Origin: Fragilaria radians
Lineage: Eukaryota > Bacillariophyta > Fragilariophyceae > Fragilariales > Fragilariaceae
Reading direction: 5' to 3'
Length of the DNA stretch: 64,000 bases
Assembly (NCBI GenBank): GCA_900642245.1
Contig: CAAAJI010000012.1
Location: 21,857-85,856 of the forward strand
Positions 34,785 to 46,039 of this stretch are shown one piece after another (positions within the stretch are counted from its first letter, which is position 1; every line of letters begins with the position of its first letter). The position numbers and the translations under genes are program-made. The notes beneath the pieces were generated by a model. It made no database searches and was not told the DNA's origin. It was given only the letters and a program-made list of their open reading frames with translations.

Positions 34785-37700
34785 TTAGTGTTTCAACTCC
34801 TCTACTTCGAAATATAGCTGATAAATAATGGCTGCAAGCACAGGCACCAACACGACCGTAAGCATTCCAAGAGAAGACGATTTGACTTTTAGAGAAGGAG
34901 GTCCTGTGCCAGCAAAACTTTCGGGGTCCTCCGAGACGGGAATCTGGCGCATTAACCATCCCAAAGGAAGGGAAAAAGCACCGAAAGAGGCTGTGATTCT
35001 CCACTCCCTGAGAGAGAGAGGAGTGGTTTGGGTGAAATCTCCTCCAAATTCAACAATTAACCATTGTGCAAAAATAGTAAAAAGGATAACACCGAGGAAC
35101 ATCGGACTACCATGAAGCGAACGAAGTGGATTAAAGACATCTCCAATTTCTCGCGCATTGAACTCGTTGAACACTTGACAAAAGACAAAAGCATTGAAAA
35201 GGATGGTGAAATGATGTGTTGATCCATCTTCGCATCCAAACCAAAGCGGCCCTTTATTTAGTAAATAAACTAGGACAGCCAACTGATAAGTTGCTTGCAC
35301 AGCAATATTTCTCCACATGGGTCTGCTAATGAGACTGGCGTCTCTTTTGTATGGACGTCTATTTAGTAGCTCAAGCCTTGGAGGCTCGGTTCCAAGAGCC
35401 AATGCTCCCATAGTATCCATGATTAGATTGACCCACAACATCATTATGGCATTAAGCGGTGGCTGATATCCAGCAACCGCTGACAAAAAAGTAATTGTTA
35501 ATGCAACAACATTTACTGTCAGCTGAAACTGAAGAAACTTGCGAATGTTGTCGAAGACTGATCGACCCCAAAGAACGGCTCTGAAAAAGCGTTAGAAAGA
35601 AGAAAAGGGTTGGAAGATTAGTGCATTCTCACTTACTTCACTATGGAGGAGAACTTATCATCCATGATGATGATATCAGATGCTCTTTTTGCAACATCTG
35701 TTCCACTGATTCCCATGGAAAGACCGACATCAGCTGCTTTTAAGGCAGGGCCATCGTTAGTGCCATCGCCTGTAACTCCAACGACTTCACCACCGTGACC
35801 ATGTGCTATGACCCATTCATCCTTATACCCAGGTAATAACAAATCTTTATCCTTTTCAAAATTCTTTCCAGGATGAGCCTCTAACCATTGCTCCCTAGTC
35901 ACTGGCATTAATCCTCCATTGAGGCGCTGGACTAGAATGTGTTTATCTTCTGGACTAGACCTTGCCAATACTTGAAGGCGAGGGAGGATTGCATCCAAAT
36001 CACGTGGAGTTAACTTTCTAAATGCCTCACCTTCCATAGAAATCCCTCCATCCGTTAATATTCCAGCCTGTTTTGCGATTGCTCTAGCAGTGTCCAGATT
36101 ATCCCCAGTTACCATGCGGACAAATATTCCGGCTTTCTGACAAGTTGAAACCGCTTCGATTACATCACTTCGTAGTGGATCAGCAATACCGACGAAAGCT
36201 GCCAATGTCATACCTGTCTCTAACTCCGATTCCACATCGGCAAGACATGCTGTCGAAGGGTCTTTCGTGAGTACCTTTTCAATGTTACGACGATGACACA
36301 AAGCAACGCATCGAAGAGCCTGAGAAGCAAAGTCTTTGATGATAGCTTGAATTTCTTTCTTCTTTTCATTTGTCAGATGCTTCTCACTTCCATCAACGTC
36401 CAAAAACATGGAGCAGTTCTCAAGTACTTTCTCAGCGGCTCCTTTATGGTACAGAGTCCAAGTAGAATCTGAAGTTGATTTTACCAAAACACTCATACAC
36501 TTGCGTAGACTTGAAAATGGAAATAGACGAGACCCTGATTTCTCACCAAAGTTTGCCTTAGCTCTCCTGACTTCTGGATCATCGCTTTGGCGTAACTGTG
36601 CCCAGAGTAAGAGAGCAGCTTCGGTTTTGTTTCCAATCACGTGTGGGCGATTATCATGAACGGCTCCGTTTAGATCTCCTTCATCAGGTAAAATAACTCT
36701 TGCAGTTGAGCAACAAGCGATATTGTTCAAAATTATTTCAAGCGCCGATGCACTTAATTCTGTTTTTCTGTTCGAAGCATCATTTTCCAACACTCCAGAG
36801 AACCAACCTTTAACTACCGTCATTCTATTTTCGGTTAATGTTCCGGTCTTATCAGAACAGATATTGGTTGCATTTCCCATGGTTTCGCATGCCGCTAAAT
36901 GCCTAATAAGGTTTTGATCAGCCAGCATTTGCTTCGTGGAATAAGCGAGAGATATTGTAACGGCAAGCGGAAGACCTTCGGGAACGGCAACGACTACAAT
37001 TGTTACTCCAATGATAAATGCATCCAGAGAATGTTTTAAGATTGAAACATTAGCAAGATATTCTGGCTTAACAAAAATTTTGATGAACATCATGGCAAGA
37101 AATGTTGCGACTGCAGCACCCATACCAACATATCCAATCATTGCTGCCATATCGTCAAGCTTCTCTTGTAAAGGAGTTTGACTTTGTTCCTTTTCAAGAT
37201 GAGACTTAATTACTCCCCATTGACTGTCCCTTCCCACTGCGATGGCAAGGAATTGCCCTGATCCGGCCGATACGGTGCAGCCACTGAGCACAAAGGGATC
37301 AAGATCCAACGACTTTTCGACTTCCATGGGCTCTCCTGTGAGAGCAGATTCGTCCACCTCAAGTCCATCTACTTGAAGCAGAACTCCGTCACAGGGAATC
37401 TCATCTCCAGCTTCGATACAAACAACATCGCCCACTACCAGCTCCTGTACCCGAATCTGTTTTACTTTGCCTGACCTAATGACCACTACATCGATCTCTT
37501 CATCTCCTTTCTGACTCAAGTCTCGAAATTGTGACTCTTTTTGGTAGTCGTTCACAGCGGTAACAACAGACACGATCATGACTGCGGCCAGAATTGCTAG
37601 GCCTTCGACATACCCTGTAGTCGGATCATCATAAATTCCAATGATCAATGAAATAATTGCAGCTGCAATCAAAATTTGAAGAGTCGCATCTTCAAATGTA

Positions 37701-37945
37701 TCAATAAATAATTGCCAAAAAGATTTGCGAGGAGAAGATGGCAACGAGTTGCTTCCAAAAAGCTGGCGCCTTTCCAAAGTCGAGGATGAATCTATTCCCG
37801 CTGACCGATTTGAGTGCAAAAGAGTCACGAGACCCTCTGGTCCATTTAGTGCTCGTAAATTTCGGAGATTTTCTTCCAGAGCCTGCGGTTGATTGACTGA
37901 ATTCAATAACTCCTTTAATCCGGGAGCATCCTCAGCTGAGAGCAT
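34785..37945 (-). CDS. P2B-type (PMCA-like) calcium-transporting ATPase, two exons
   Basis: Exons 37945-35637 and 35580-34785 flank a 56-nt intron (GTAAGT donor, TTTTTCAG acceptor); the join gives the canonical VKAVLWGRSVFDNIRKFLQFQ. The protein is about 1034 aa. P2B pumps expel Ca2+ from the cytosol using ATP. Visible features are TGEP in the actuator loop (about residue 203), PEGLP in M4 (about 322), the phosphorylated Asp in DKTGTLT (about 365), the KGA nucleotide-site motif, and GDGTNDGPALKAADVG (about 726). No clear calmodulin-binding tail follows M10; the protein ends with an extra hydrophobic stretch (LGMLTVVLVPVLAAIIYQLYF). The frame stays open for 114 codons before the chosen ATG, so a longer N-terminus (for example from 38230) is possible. 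Confidence 0.9.
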
Positions 37946-38287
37946 CTTGTGTTCGAACGAGTTATCAGTTATCACAATCCAACCTCCAAAGATGTGTTGA
38001 ATTCTTGTATTGTTTCCTAATTTTACTAGTTGTGTTTCAATTCCACCACTAGAATCGGATAGAAAAAGGATTGGATAAGATTCACTGCACAATATGGCAT
38101 ACGGAAATGACAAGTACGTAGCCATATAGTAATGACTGTGACGTAAACAAAACAACGGATAAATGATTGTCTCAATTACGTAACACGTCAATAAATGTGA
38201 TCGAAATATTGTTTCCATTGTATTTTCCATCAGGCCTATATAATTGAGGCATTGCTCTAATTTGAGGGAGACACTCCTCAACTCCAA

Positions 38288-40207
38288 ATTTCCTCAAATG
38301 CAATGCTTCCGCATAACACTTCAGTTGCTATGGAAGGGACCTGTTCATCATTTAGATTGTATTCCATGCATGGTTCTACAGGAAGCATTATTCAGCGTTC
38401 TTATTGCTTAATCTATATAAGAGAATCATAGTAGAGAAAGTATGTTTTGCTGATAAGCAAGTTCTTTGATGCTCATTGTGGGGATTGGAGGAAGAAACTA
38501 ATCAGTGATGTAATGTATGGTGTGTTTATATGTATGGACCGCGTACATGCGCAATTACTTGTGTTGACCAAGTGCGCTAACAGGACGCTTGATGCTCTTG
38601 AGCTAGACTTGGCTGTATAAGCAGTATTTGTTCAAGTTTTGGTTCAACTCCTTATTAAGTATATACGATGCGCAACTGGCATCATACCAAAAGAATTGTA
38701 TACATACTATGCCACTTGTTTGATTTATATAGAAAGATTGTTAACCTGAGTGGTGAGCCTCTTTCAAGCAAATGGAATACATATTTGCAAATCATGTTTC
38801 CTGTTTCTTCTTGATGCTACTCATATTGTCATTGTAAAATTGCAACAGCTATTAAGGCTAGAAATAGCGAGTGCATAAGCAATGATACTACTAACATTGG
38901 CAAATCAATTTTCAACTTGAAGGTAATGTTGCAGGGCTAAGTCTCACCCATCAATGCATATACATGCTTGTTTAAACCAAAAATGCAAGTGTTGACAAAC
39001 GAACGAATTTATGCGTACAAAGATATTCTTTGTTCTTTCCGTAGATGCTGTGTTGGGATGAATAATACGATTGAATTAATCATGGAACAAGTGTATTGCC
39101 TCAAGTGATACCAAAAAAATTATTTAATGTTACCAAGGTACAGTCTGGTGAACTAAAGACTGACGCCGCAAATGTGTATATTGGAATCAATGATCTTTGG
39201 GGGTAGATGTCGGAGACAGCGTCCTGGACTGTTTACTCGCTACACTTAATTTCTACGCGCAGAATGTAAAATCTGTAAGCATAGTTCAAATCATGAAGTC
39301 ATGCAAGAATCGCAATCAAGGAAAAAAAAACCCAATTATTTCAAGTATGAACATGTTTGTGATGGAACATTTAAGGAAAATTTGATATGGGCCTAAAAGT
39401 CTGCAATTGATTGAGAAATGCTGCAATTCAGTGCACATGCGTTCATACAGCGCAAAGTGATGGCAAGGTGATTAGAAATTAGACCAAGTATATGATAAGA
39501 TTGAAGACATGGATAATATAAAGGCTCAACCAAAACCAGAACAGCCCTAGACCAGATTATCATCATAATCCACCACCATCCAAATAGGTTTTCACACGTG
39601 ACACATACACTAGCCTCTTTAGACAAGGTCAAGCGAGAATGTCTTGCAAAGCATCAAAACAATTTTGATAAAATGAAGAGAGTTATTGGAACGAAGTAAC
39701 TTATATCACGCCAGATTTCAATAAAACGTTGCATTTTTACAAATAATGAGTCTGGTCATCGTGTGAGATCACTGGTAATGCAGGTAAACAAACACATCCT
39801 TAATAGAAAAGATCTGGTGGATCTAATTTCCATAGTAACTAAAGAATTGTTTCTATTTAACAAAGATAAGGCTTTCTTGGCATTTACTGATACTATTTCT
39901 TTCTTTAAAACACTGTGGGACATTTATATGGTTCTAATCTTGCGTAGCTCTATTTGTAGAGGCACTGCCTTGGAAAGTCAAAATGTCCCTGCATTTTTTG
40001 AAGATCGCGGACTCAAACTATCTACACAAATTCATAGAGATGCATGCGAGGTGAAATTAACATCGAAAGCTCTATGTTTCTGATTTCTGTATTGGGGATA
40101 ATTCCTGTTTAATTACTGATTGCAGCTTACCATAAATTGAATAAGGCAACGGTCCACTGGGAAAAGTTGTTTCATCCCAGCTGATTTCTTTTTTCTGAAA
40201 AAAAGTA
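38288..40207. other. Intergenic region upstream of the Ca2+-ATPase
   Basis: About 1.9 kb of AT-rich sequence. Open stretches at 39197-39385, 39393-39632 and 39763-40083 show no family resemblance; the last begins at GTG. No gene called. Confidence 0.4.
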
Positions 40208-40232
40208 CAGTAGAACCTTGGTTAATTACGCA
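40208..40232 (+). repeat. Left terminal inverted repeat of the pogo-like element
   Basis: The sequence CAGTAGAACCTTGGTTAATT directly follows a TA dinucleotide at 40206-40207. This resembles pogo/Tigger termini and the TA target duplication. It lies at the 3' end of the decayed transposase, as expected. Confidence 0.6.
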
Positions 40233-40377
40233 TTTAGGAGAGTACACTATCCTATTAAGAACGCACTTTTTGCTTGCGTTCAATATTTTTCTTTATTTCA
40301 TTAGTTTTAATGTTTTGACAAGTAAATGTGTTCAATTGGTCATTTGCTTAATATTATTTTTATTTCCTTTCACAATA

Positions 40378-40403
40378 GAAGCATTGACTTGAAGCATTGA
40401 CTT
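40378..40403. repeat. Short 13-bp tandem repeat inside the transposon relic
   Basis: GAAGCATTGACTT occurs twice in tandem (40378-40390 and 40391-40403), within the non-coding left part of the pogo-like relic. A small local duplication. Confidence 0.6.
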
Positions 40404-41511
40404 GATGCAGCCTATGCTGCAATGCAGCACAAGCATTACAAAGATTAGAATTAATAACCATTCTTTTATCACGACTTATGCCGTTGACAAAAGATCATGT
40501 CAAGTAAAGTAATTTGCTTTGATCTCTTTTTCTTTTCTTTCACATAAAAGAATTGACTATTTGAGGTTTTTGTACGCCAGGTGCTACATTGTAGAAGTCC
40601 GGCAATTCCTTTACCAACGGGTACTTGTCTTGTTTTTCAATCGGGCAATAATGCCCATCTCCATAGGCTGTTTCCATGAGGTAACATTTGGAGGAAACAC
40701 TTTACCGTCACATTTTCACATTGAAACTCACTACTACGACCTGGTGCATTATCCAACAACAAAAGCACGGGAGGATTGGTCCGTTGTCTAATTGCTGGGT
40801 AAAAAATTATACTGAACCGTTGGATAAGTGTAGTGACACCCATCCAGATTTTTTTGTGGCAGTATGTAACAACCCACTTTTTTTCTAGCAACGCATGCAG
40901 GAGTCTTTGACTTACCACTAATCATCAATGGAATTTTGTGTGAGCCACTTGCTTTTGAGAAAACAGCTAGACTTAATCATTCCTTTGTGGTTTTTCACTT
41001 AGAACTGTTCTTGGATCTTGGTTTGTAAGCAGCACTGAGTAACGTGGAATCATGCGATAGAATAATCCTGTTTTTTCCATGTTACATACGATTTTGTAAT
41101 GAAATGTGCAATTTAGTTCTTCCGGTTCCGCTAACTTTTCTAGCAGCATATGGTCATCGCTCTTGACTCTGCCCCCTTCACCATGAAGGAATGCTGCAAT
41201 ATTGCTTGTTTTTTGAAATTTTGAAGCCATATCTTCTTCAGTGCCTACTGCTTTAGAAATGAGCGCAGTCTTCTTATCTACTCTATTCTGAATTATTCGG
41301 ATTGATACTATGAAAAATTAGGGCCTAGATTTTAGTAACGATGAAACCTCGTAAAATGCTTATGTTTCTCCCACGTCATAATTCGATTGCTCGCGTCATA
41401 AAAGGCAATATATGATCACGATTTTGAATTCCGTTTTGGGGAAATCAACTATATTTTTGCAAGTACGATTCCTTGCCAACTTCACCAAACCATACGATCT
41501 GATTCGTGAAC

Positions 41512-42300
41512 ATGACACAAAGAAAGGAAACCATTGACTTTTGGAATGTGTACCATACGAATGAGAGCGATAAGGAATGGATCGTAAAACCCTCTGCGAA
41601 GCTTCTAGATTACCTTCAAACGTGGTTGCCAAAGGATGCGAATGTGCTGGAAATAGGTTGCGGTACATCGTACTTGTCAAGATATCTTTATTTATGTGAA
41701 CGATTTACAGGAACTTGTTTTCTTGTGACGGATGTAAGCCCTGTCTGTGTAGATATCAACCGAAAGCGTGATGCTTCTCTACTCTCTGATAGTTTTCAAT
41801 ATCAAGTGCTAGATGCTCTGGATCCTCCACTAATATTAAAGAAACAAAATTTTGATGTTGTAATGGACAAAGGTTGTCTGGATACCTTTCTTTATCGCAG
41901 CTCTCATGGAGAGAAACTAGTCATTTCTTTGCTGGAAAATGTATATCAAATGCTTAAAAACGATGGGCGATATATACTTTTCTCCCCAAGAAGAAAGATT
42001 CGTCTAATTCGTGATTACGAAGGTTTTCAGTTTATTGAAAGAATATCTCTGAGCAGTTCCAATTCCGATGTGGGTGATTTGGACGGTGAAACAACGAAGT
42101 CTGTGGTATTTCTTCATATATATCGAAAATCTGAACAACAGAGCCCTCCTAAAGGAGAAATGAAGGAACTAGATGACCTTTCAGAATCGTGTTCCAAATG
42201 TGGAGTGACATTCCATGATTTTTGTAAGTCAAACGAAATAACTTCAAAAGTGATGAGACGATGGAAGGGACACAGAACCCATTGCCAGGGAAAAAATTGA
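41512..42300 (+). CDS. METTL12/EEF1AKMT-like class I SAM-dependent methyltransferase with a Cys/His tail
   Basis: Single-exon protein of 262 aa. The Rossmann methyltransferase core shows motif I (VLEIGCGTSYLS, about residue 44), motif II (VTDVS), and the D-x-V-M-D-K-G-x-L-D segment typical of METTL12/EEF1AKMT4-like lysine methyltransferases. The first 30 residues include a DFWNVYH segment seen in that group. The last 35 residues hold Cys and His arranged C-x2-C-x8-C...H-x2-C (CSKCGVTFHDFC...HRTHC), a possible zinc-binding tail. The substrate cannot be read from sequence. The frame opens at a GTG (41506); the first ATG is 41512. Convergent with the unknown gene ending at 42508. Confidence 0.75.
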   Translation: MTQRKETIDFWNVYHTNESDKEWIVKPSAKLLDYLQTWLPKDANVLEIGCGTSYLSRYLYLCERFTGTCFLVTDVSPVCVDINRKRDASLLSDSFQYQVLDALDPPLILKKQNFDVVMDKGCLDTFLYRSSHGEKLVISLLENVYQMLKNDGRYILFSPRRKIRLIRDYEGFQFIERISLSSSNSDVGDLDGETTKSVVFLHIYRKSEQQSPPKGEMKELDDLSESCSKCGVTFHDFCKSNEITSKVMRRWKGHRTHCQGKN

Positions 42301-42507
42301 TGGTGTTAATCATCACGCTGGGTGAGCAAACGTCTCTGTTTCTAGGTAAGATGTGGACCAGGGCTCTATGATTACATTTGTAAGTTTTAGCAAAGTTTAC
42401 CATATTTATTTCTGACATCACGCAAAATAAATACATTCGTTTTGGAACTATCAAGAAGCAAACGTCATTCCATAAAAACGAACTCTGAACCCTCTTACAA
42501 AATGCAT

Positions 42508-45500
42508 TTAACCACTAATATCTTGTTGTGAATCCACTAGAGATTGAGCGTGAACTTCTGCAATTCGAAGAGCCTTTTGCAGATCAAACTCTTCTTCATA
42601 GCCGGCTTCTTGCGACAGAGTTCCTTCTTTATGACTACTATTCGACTTACTCTGAGCATCTAAGATTTCCATCAATCTTTGACTTTCAAGATCAGAAACC
42701 AATCGGAATAACATCTTACGATTAGAATCAAATGCGATAATTCCCATTGTACCACTCTCTTGAATTTCAACTGTTAACTTATTCTCAAAAACGCTGAAAC
42801 TACACTTGGTAAGATCAACCGAGTCGATAGGTATCAAGTCCTTGAGCAAAGGATCAATGCGCCTTTCCACATAGTGGGAATCAAATGAGGGAATGACATA
42901 ATCTGGAAGCAGAAGCTCAAATACTGATTCAGCTGGGCTTCCAACCATAACATCAGGAAGGAATGACAAATCAAATAGGTGAAGATGATTGTCACTAGTT
43001 ACAACAATGAGAGTCGTCTTCCAAGAAGTAAGAACTCCGGGTATTTTCCTTTCCACAACAGCAGCGGCGCGCATGAGACCATTGTCAAAATAATCACCAC
43101 TTAGAACTCCATGCATCTCATCCAAATTAGGAGCCTGGGCCCGCGACCGGTTCATTATGTGGGATCGCTTAAAGTTATCTAACTTCAATAGGGATTCCAT
43201 TTGTTTACGTATATCATCTTCCAATTGATCACGAAGTTCTTGTGGATCAGATCGGAGTTGCACCAAATCAATGAGAACGGGGGCAGGTATTGGAGACAAC
43301 CCAAGGTAAAGCCGGCGTTGTCGAGGCAGAAAGTCCAGCATCACTTCCTTAAGTCTTAGTCTACGATTGACCTCAACTTCATGCATCGACTTCCAAATTT
43401 CTTCCAGAGCAGCACCGCACTTTTGAATTATTTGGATTTGGGCGTTAACTGCTTGACGATAAAACATCTCCAAAAGCCAGCCATCTTTGACGATGGAATT
43501 ATTACGAAGTAATGCAGCAATTGGAGACGTTGCATGATTCAGCAAAGTCTGGCTAAGTCCAGCTGGTGGATTTTCTTCCACAGCAGACGCGTACGTTACT
43601 TGAGAATCATTATTCAGCGATTGATCAACGACATCGGAATCCAAAGGTTTCATCGTTTCTTGTTCGTTTTCTGGATCTAGGCGTTTGCGTCCAAAGAGGC
43701 GTCGTGATTCCTCTTCTGTATTGTCATGATGTGAGGAATGACGAAGTGGGTTACCATGAAACGATCCTGCAGCATGAACTGGAGAAGGCCCACTTAAAGA
43801 AAGTTGAAGTGTGACAGCGTTAGATGAATTATTTCCCAAGGAATCTCGAGGATTTGGACCTATAATATCGAACACGGCTGAAAAGAAACAATTAGATTTT
43901 CCTAATAATGAATAACAATCAATGGAGAGTTGTAACTTACCAAACGTCGTATTGATTTCAGTTTCAGACCCTTGAATATCACGTATGAATGGGTCTCCCC
44001 TACGCTTGAACTCAATCATCTTCTTCTTTAGAATCGTTCGAAGATTTGCAAGTTCTGACACAACACTTTCATTTACACTTTCATAGTTTTCTGAAAACTT
44101 TGTGGCAATGAGATCTTGTGATTCTACTACAGATGCCAATACACTTCCCTTTGCGTACGAATTTCTTGATTTTTCTGGTGATCCAGCAATCGGATCATAC
44201 GTCATTTCTAAATTCTTCCGATCGACATTGAAAAGCGATTGTTTCCGCTTCTCGTGGATAGTCTTACCCTCTAAATCAAGATACGCATCTTCATAATTTG
44301 CTTGCATGACTTCTGCGTATGCTTTACTGGCCAACGCAGCCCCTCGAATCAACCTCTCGGCCCGTGCCATTTCAAAAATCCCTGATTGCATAATTTTCAG
44401 CGATGATGTCCATCGAAGGACGAATTCTTCAACGAGTGGAGTACATATCGCTTGGCGACTTGACTCAAAGTGTGATATTTGATGAAAGACGTACTTTCGT
44501 CCTTCTTCTGATTCGCTTGACATGTTTTTCGGCAATGTAGCTGTAGAAAATTCCGTGGAGAAAATTCGTTCTGACATTGGTTTTGTTGGTAACGAGAATC
44601 TATTGTCGGAATCATTGAAAACGGTACTATTCCTACCAGGGGAATTCAAATCACCAACAGTATCTGTTGTCTCCAGAGCACTCATATGTGACACATTCTT
44701 GCTTTCCTTGCCTTTAAAATTATCCAAAGGACTTGCTTGTGATTCAGGTTCAATCTTTTCGAATTCCATTAGAAGTGCTCTTGACGTATGTTGTTTGGCT
44801 TCGCTATCGAGATTTCGTGTCGCCCCCGATATCTTTTCATCCGATAAAATGTAGGAATTCGAAACTTGACTCATATCTTGAATGCTGGTTAGCATTTCGT
44901 TCTTTTCTTTCTTTCTACCAAGAGGTAGGTTTGATTTTTGTCGGCTATCACTCAGTGTTTGAGGTTCTGCCCTTTTAATACCATAACTATTGGCTTGTTG
45001 AACTCTAGTGGTATTATTGTAGGCTGATTCATGTTCGAGCAATTGTTGATTTTCAACGACATGTGTAGCATACTTTGAATCGTACTTTGGCGAAGGTGTA
45101 ATAGCTCGTTGAGTAGAAGACAGTTGTCTCGCTTCTTCAAAAAGTCTGCTAACACGAATTAGATACTTCAAGTCTTCCTTCGCTTGATCGATAGGCCAAT
45201 TAGGGACGAAGTAATATTGCTTGCGCTTTTTACCGTTTTCATCTCTGATACGATCCTGATCACCTAAATCCATTCCAAGGAATCTTAGATCAACTTTTTT
45301 GAGAGTCTTGGGAATCGGCGATATGGCATTAGGAAGTTCTGAATGTTTCTGAACAACAACAGGATGAAAGTGGTGTAAGGCTACATATCGACGCTCTTGT
45401 GAATCACCGAGAGACTGCTCTGTACGTCGTAAGTGTCTTAGGTAAGATGCTCTCATGGCATTCATATCAAGGTCAGCGTATGTTTTTGGCTCGGGTGTAT

Positions 45501-45624
45501 ATTGCGGCAGCATAACATAAGCCCTTCGAGGATCCTTCAGTAAGGCAAACGCTGCTGACACGCCCTGACATTCTCCACCTCTGCCACAAACGCACTCTTT
45601 ACCGTATTTCATTTTGCTTGCCAT
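42508..45624 (-). CDS. Large protein of unknown function with possible PH-like C-terminal domain
   Basis: Open frame of 1038 aa from an ATG at 45624. I do not recognise the family. The N-terminus is compact and starts with a Cys-rich patch (CVCGRGGEC), followed by a disordered Ser-rich middle. From about residue 720 a helical stretch (AVNAQIQIIQKCGAALEEIW) leads into a globular end. The segment around residue 860-910 (LTSWKTTLIVVTSDNHLHLFDL) resembles the beta-strands of a PH domain, so membrane or adaptor binding is possible (inference). A 63-nt stretch (43940-43878) has a perfect GTAAGT donor and TTTCTTTTCAG acceptor and no in-frame stop. Spliced, the protein would be 1017 aa. The gene is divergent from the UBX gene. 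Confidence 0.78.
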   Translation of the reverse strand: MASKMKYGKECVCGRGGECQGVSAAFALLKDPRRAYVMLPQYTPEPKTYADLDMNAMRASYLRHLRRTEQSLGDSQERRYVALHHFHPVVVQKHSELPNAISPIPKTLKKVDLRFLGMDLGDQDRIRDENGKKRKQYYFVPNWPIDQAKEDLKYLIRVSRLFEEARQLSSTQRAITPSPKYDSKYATHVVENQQLLEHESAYNNTTRVQQANSYGIKRAEPQTLSDSRQKSNLPLGRKKEKNEMLTSIQDMSQVSNSYILSDEKISGATRNLDSEAKQHTSRALLMEFEKIEPESQASPLDNFKGKESKNVSHMSALETTDTVGDLNSPGRNSTVFNDSDNRFSLPTKPMSERIFSTEFSTATLPKNMSSESEEGRKYVFHQISHFESSRQAICTPLVEEFVLRWTSSLKIMQSGIFEMARAERLIRGAALASKAYAEVMQANYEDAYLDLEGKTIHEKRKQSLFNVDRKNLEMTYDPIAGSPEKSRNSYAKGSVLASVVESQDLIATKFSENYESVNESVVSELANLRTILKKKMIEFKRRGDPFIRDIQGSETEINTTFGKLQLSIDCYSLLGKSNCFFSAVFDIIGPNPRDSLGNNSSNAVTLQLSLSGPSPVHAAGSFHGNPLRHSSHHDNTEEESRRLFGRKRLDPENEQETMKPLDSDVVDQSLNNDSQVTYASAVEENPPAGLSQTLLNHATSPIAALLRNNSIVKDGWLLEMFYRQAVNAQIQIIQKCGAALEEIWKSMHEVEVNRRLRLKEVMLDFLPRQRRLYLGLSPIPAPVLIDLVQLRSDPQELRDQLEDDIRKQMESLLKLDNFKRSHIMNRSRAQAPNLDEMHGVLSGDYFDNGLMRAAAVVERKIPGVLTSWKTTLIVVTSDNHLHLFDLSFLPDVMVGSPAESVFELLLPDYVIPSFDSHYVERRIDPLLKDLIPIDSVDLTKCSFSVFENKLTVEIQESGTMGIIAFDSNRKMLFRLVSDLESQRLMEILDAQSKSNSSHKEGTLSQEAGYEEEFDLQKALRIAEVHAQSLVDSQQDISG
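43878..43940 (-). other. Frame-preserving intron (exitron-like) within the 1038-aa gene
   Basis: On the minus strand, GTAAGTTACA...TTTCTTTTCAG spans 63 nt (21 codons). It is read open in the longer protein but has textbook splice sites. Both forms keep frame: joining phase-1 codon parts gives TTFAVFDII, and retention gives TTFGKLQLS...FFSAVFDII. The pyrimidine tract and donor argue it is a real intron, at least part of the time. Confidence 0.65.
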
Positions 45625-46039
45625 GCGATGAACAAAACGATAACGAGGTTATGGCTACGATCCAAACGAGAAAACCTTCACAGACATAGACGATTCAATC
45701 GCGGATGATGATAGTAAGTTTAATTACCCCAGTCTAATACTTGTACTAGCGAACTGGCGAACACACAACACTCAAGGATACGAGACGTTGGATATCACTC
45801 ACCTCAACGGCCGATGTTTCTGTAAGAACAAGATTTACTGCATAAGGATATGAGATAGTTGAAAGGGAAAGAAAAGTTACTGGATGTCTTAGCACTGTAC
45901 CTGAGATTTCCACCGAAGGTTACAGCACTGTATTGACTGTTTCAAGAAAGCAACATATCGATATTGTTAAAAGGGAGAGTGAAGCGCATATTCTCTTAGG
46001 TCTAGTTTGCTCTGATATACGTTTAAAGTTGAATCTATC
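45625..46039. promoter_or_regulatory. Bidirectional intergenic region between divergent genes
   Basis: A 415-bp interval separates the ATG of the 1038-aa gene (minus) from the ATG of the UBX gene (plus), so both promoters must lie here. It holds several GTGAGT/GTAAGT-like sequences that might be 5' UTR intron donors. No specific transcription factor site recognised. Confidence 0.5.

Larger units (their letters stand above)
40208..41240 (-). mobile_element. Decayed pogo/Tigger-like DDE transposon
   Basis: Minus-strand fragments match a CENP-B/pogo-type (DDE_1) transposase in order. At 41230-40973 it reads KFQKTSNIAAFLHGEGG and then NMEKTGLFYR, where the usual N-M-D-E-T-G has lost its Asp. At about 40950-40900 an IPLMISGKSK segment follows, and at about 40800-40720 LLLLDNAPGR, the second catalytic Asp block, followed by a degraded NVTVKCFL. 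The fragments lie in different frames with stops, so it is inactive. At the left end, TA is followed by CAGTAGAACC at 40208, typical of pogo/Tigger terminal repeats. I could not find the matching right end before 41500, so the element seems truncated. Confidence 0.75.

Noticed and set aside
36408..36917. Plus-strand open frames within the Ca2+-ATPase gene
   Set aside because: Antisense to a confirmed coding sequence with conserved motifs.
39763..40083. 106-codon frame starting at GTG
   Set aside because: No ATG start, no family resemblance and no sign of transcription; treated as chance.
40688..40888. Plus-strand 66-codon frame in the transposon region
   Set aside because: The minus strand holds the recognisable transposase blocks; this is its antisense.
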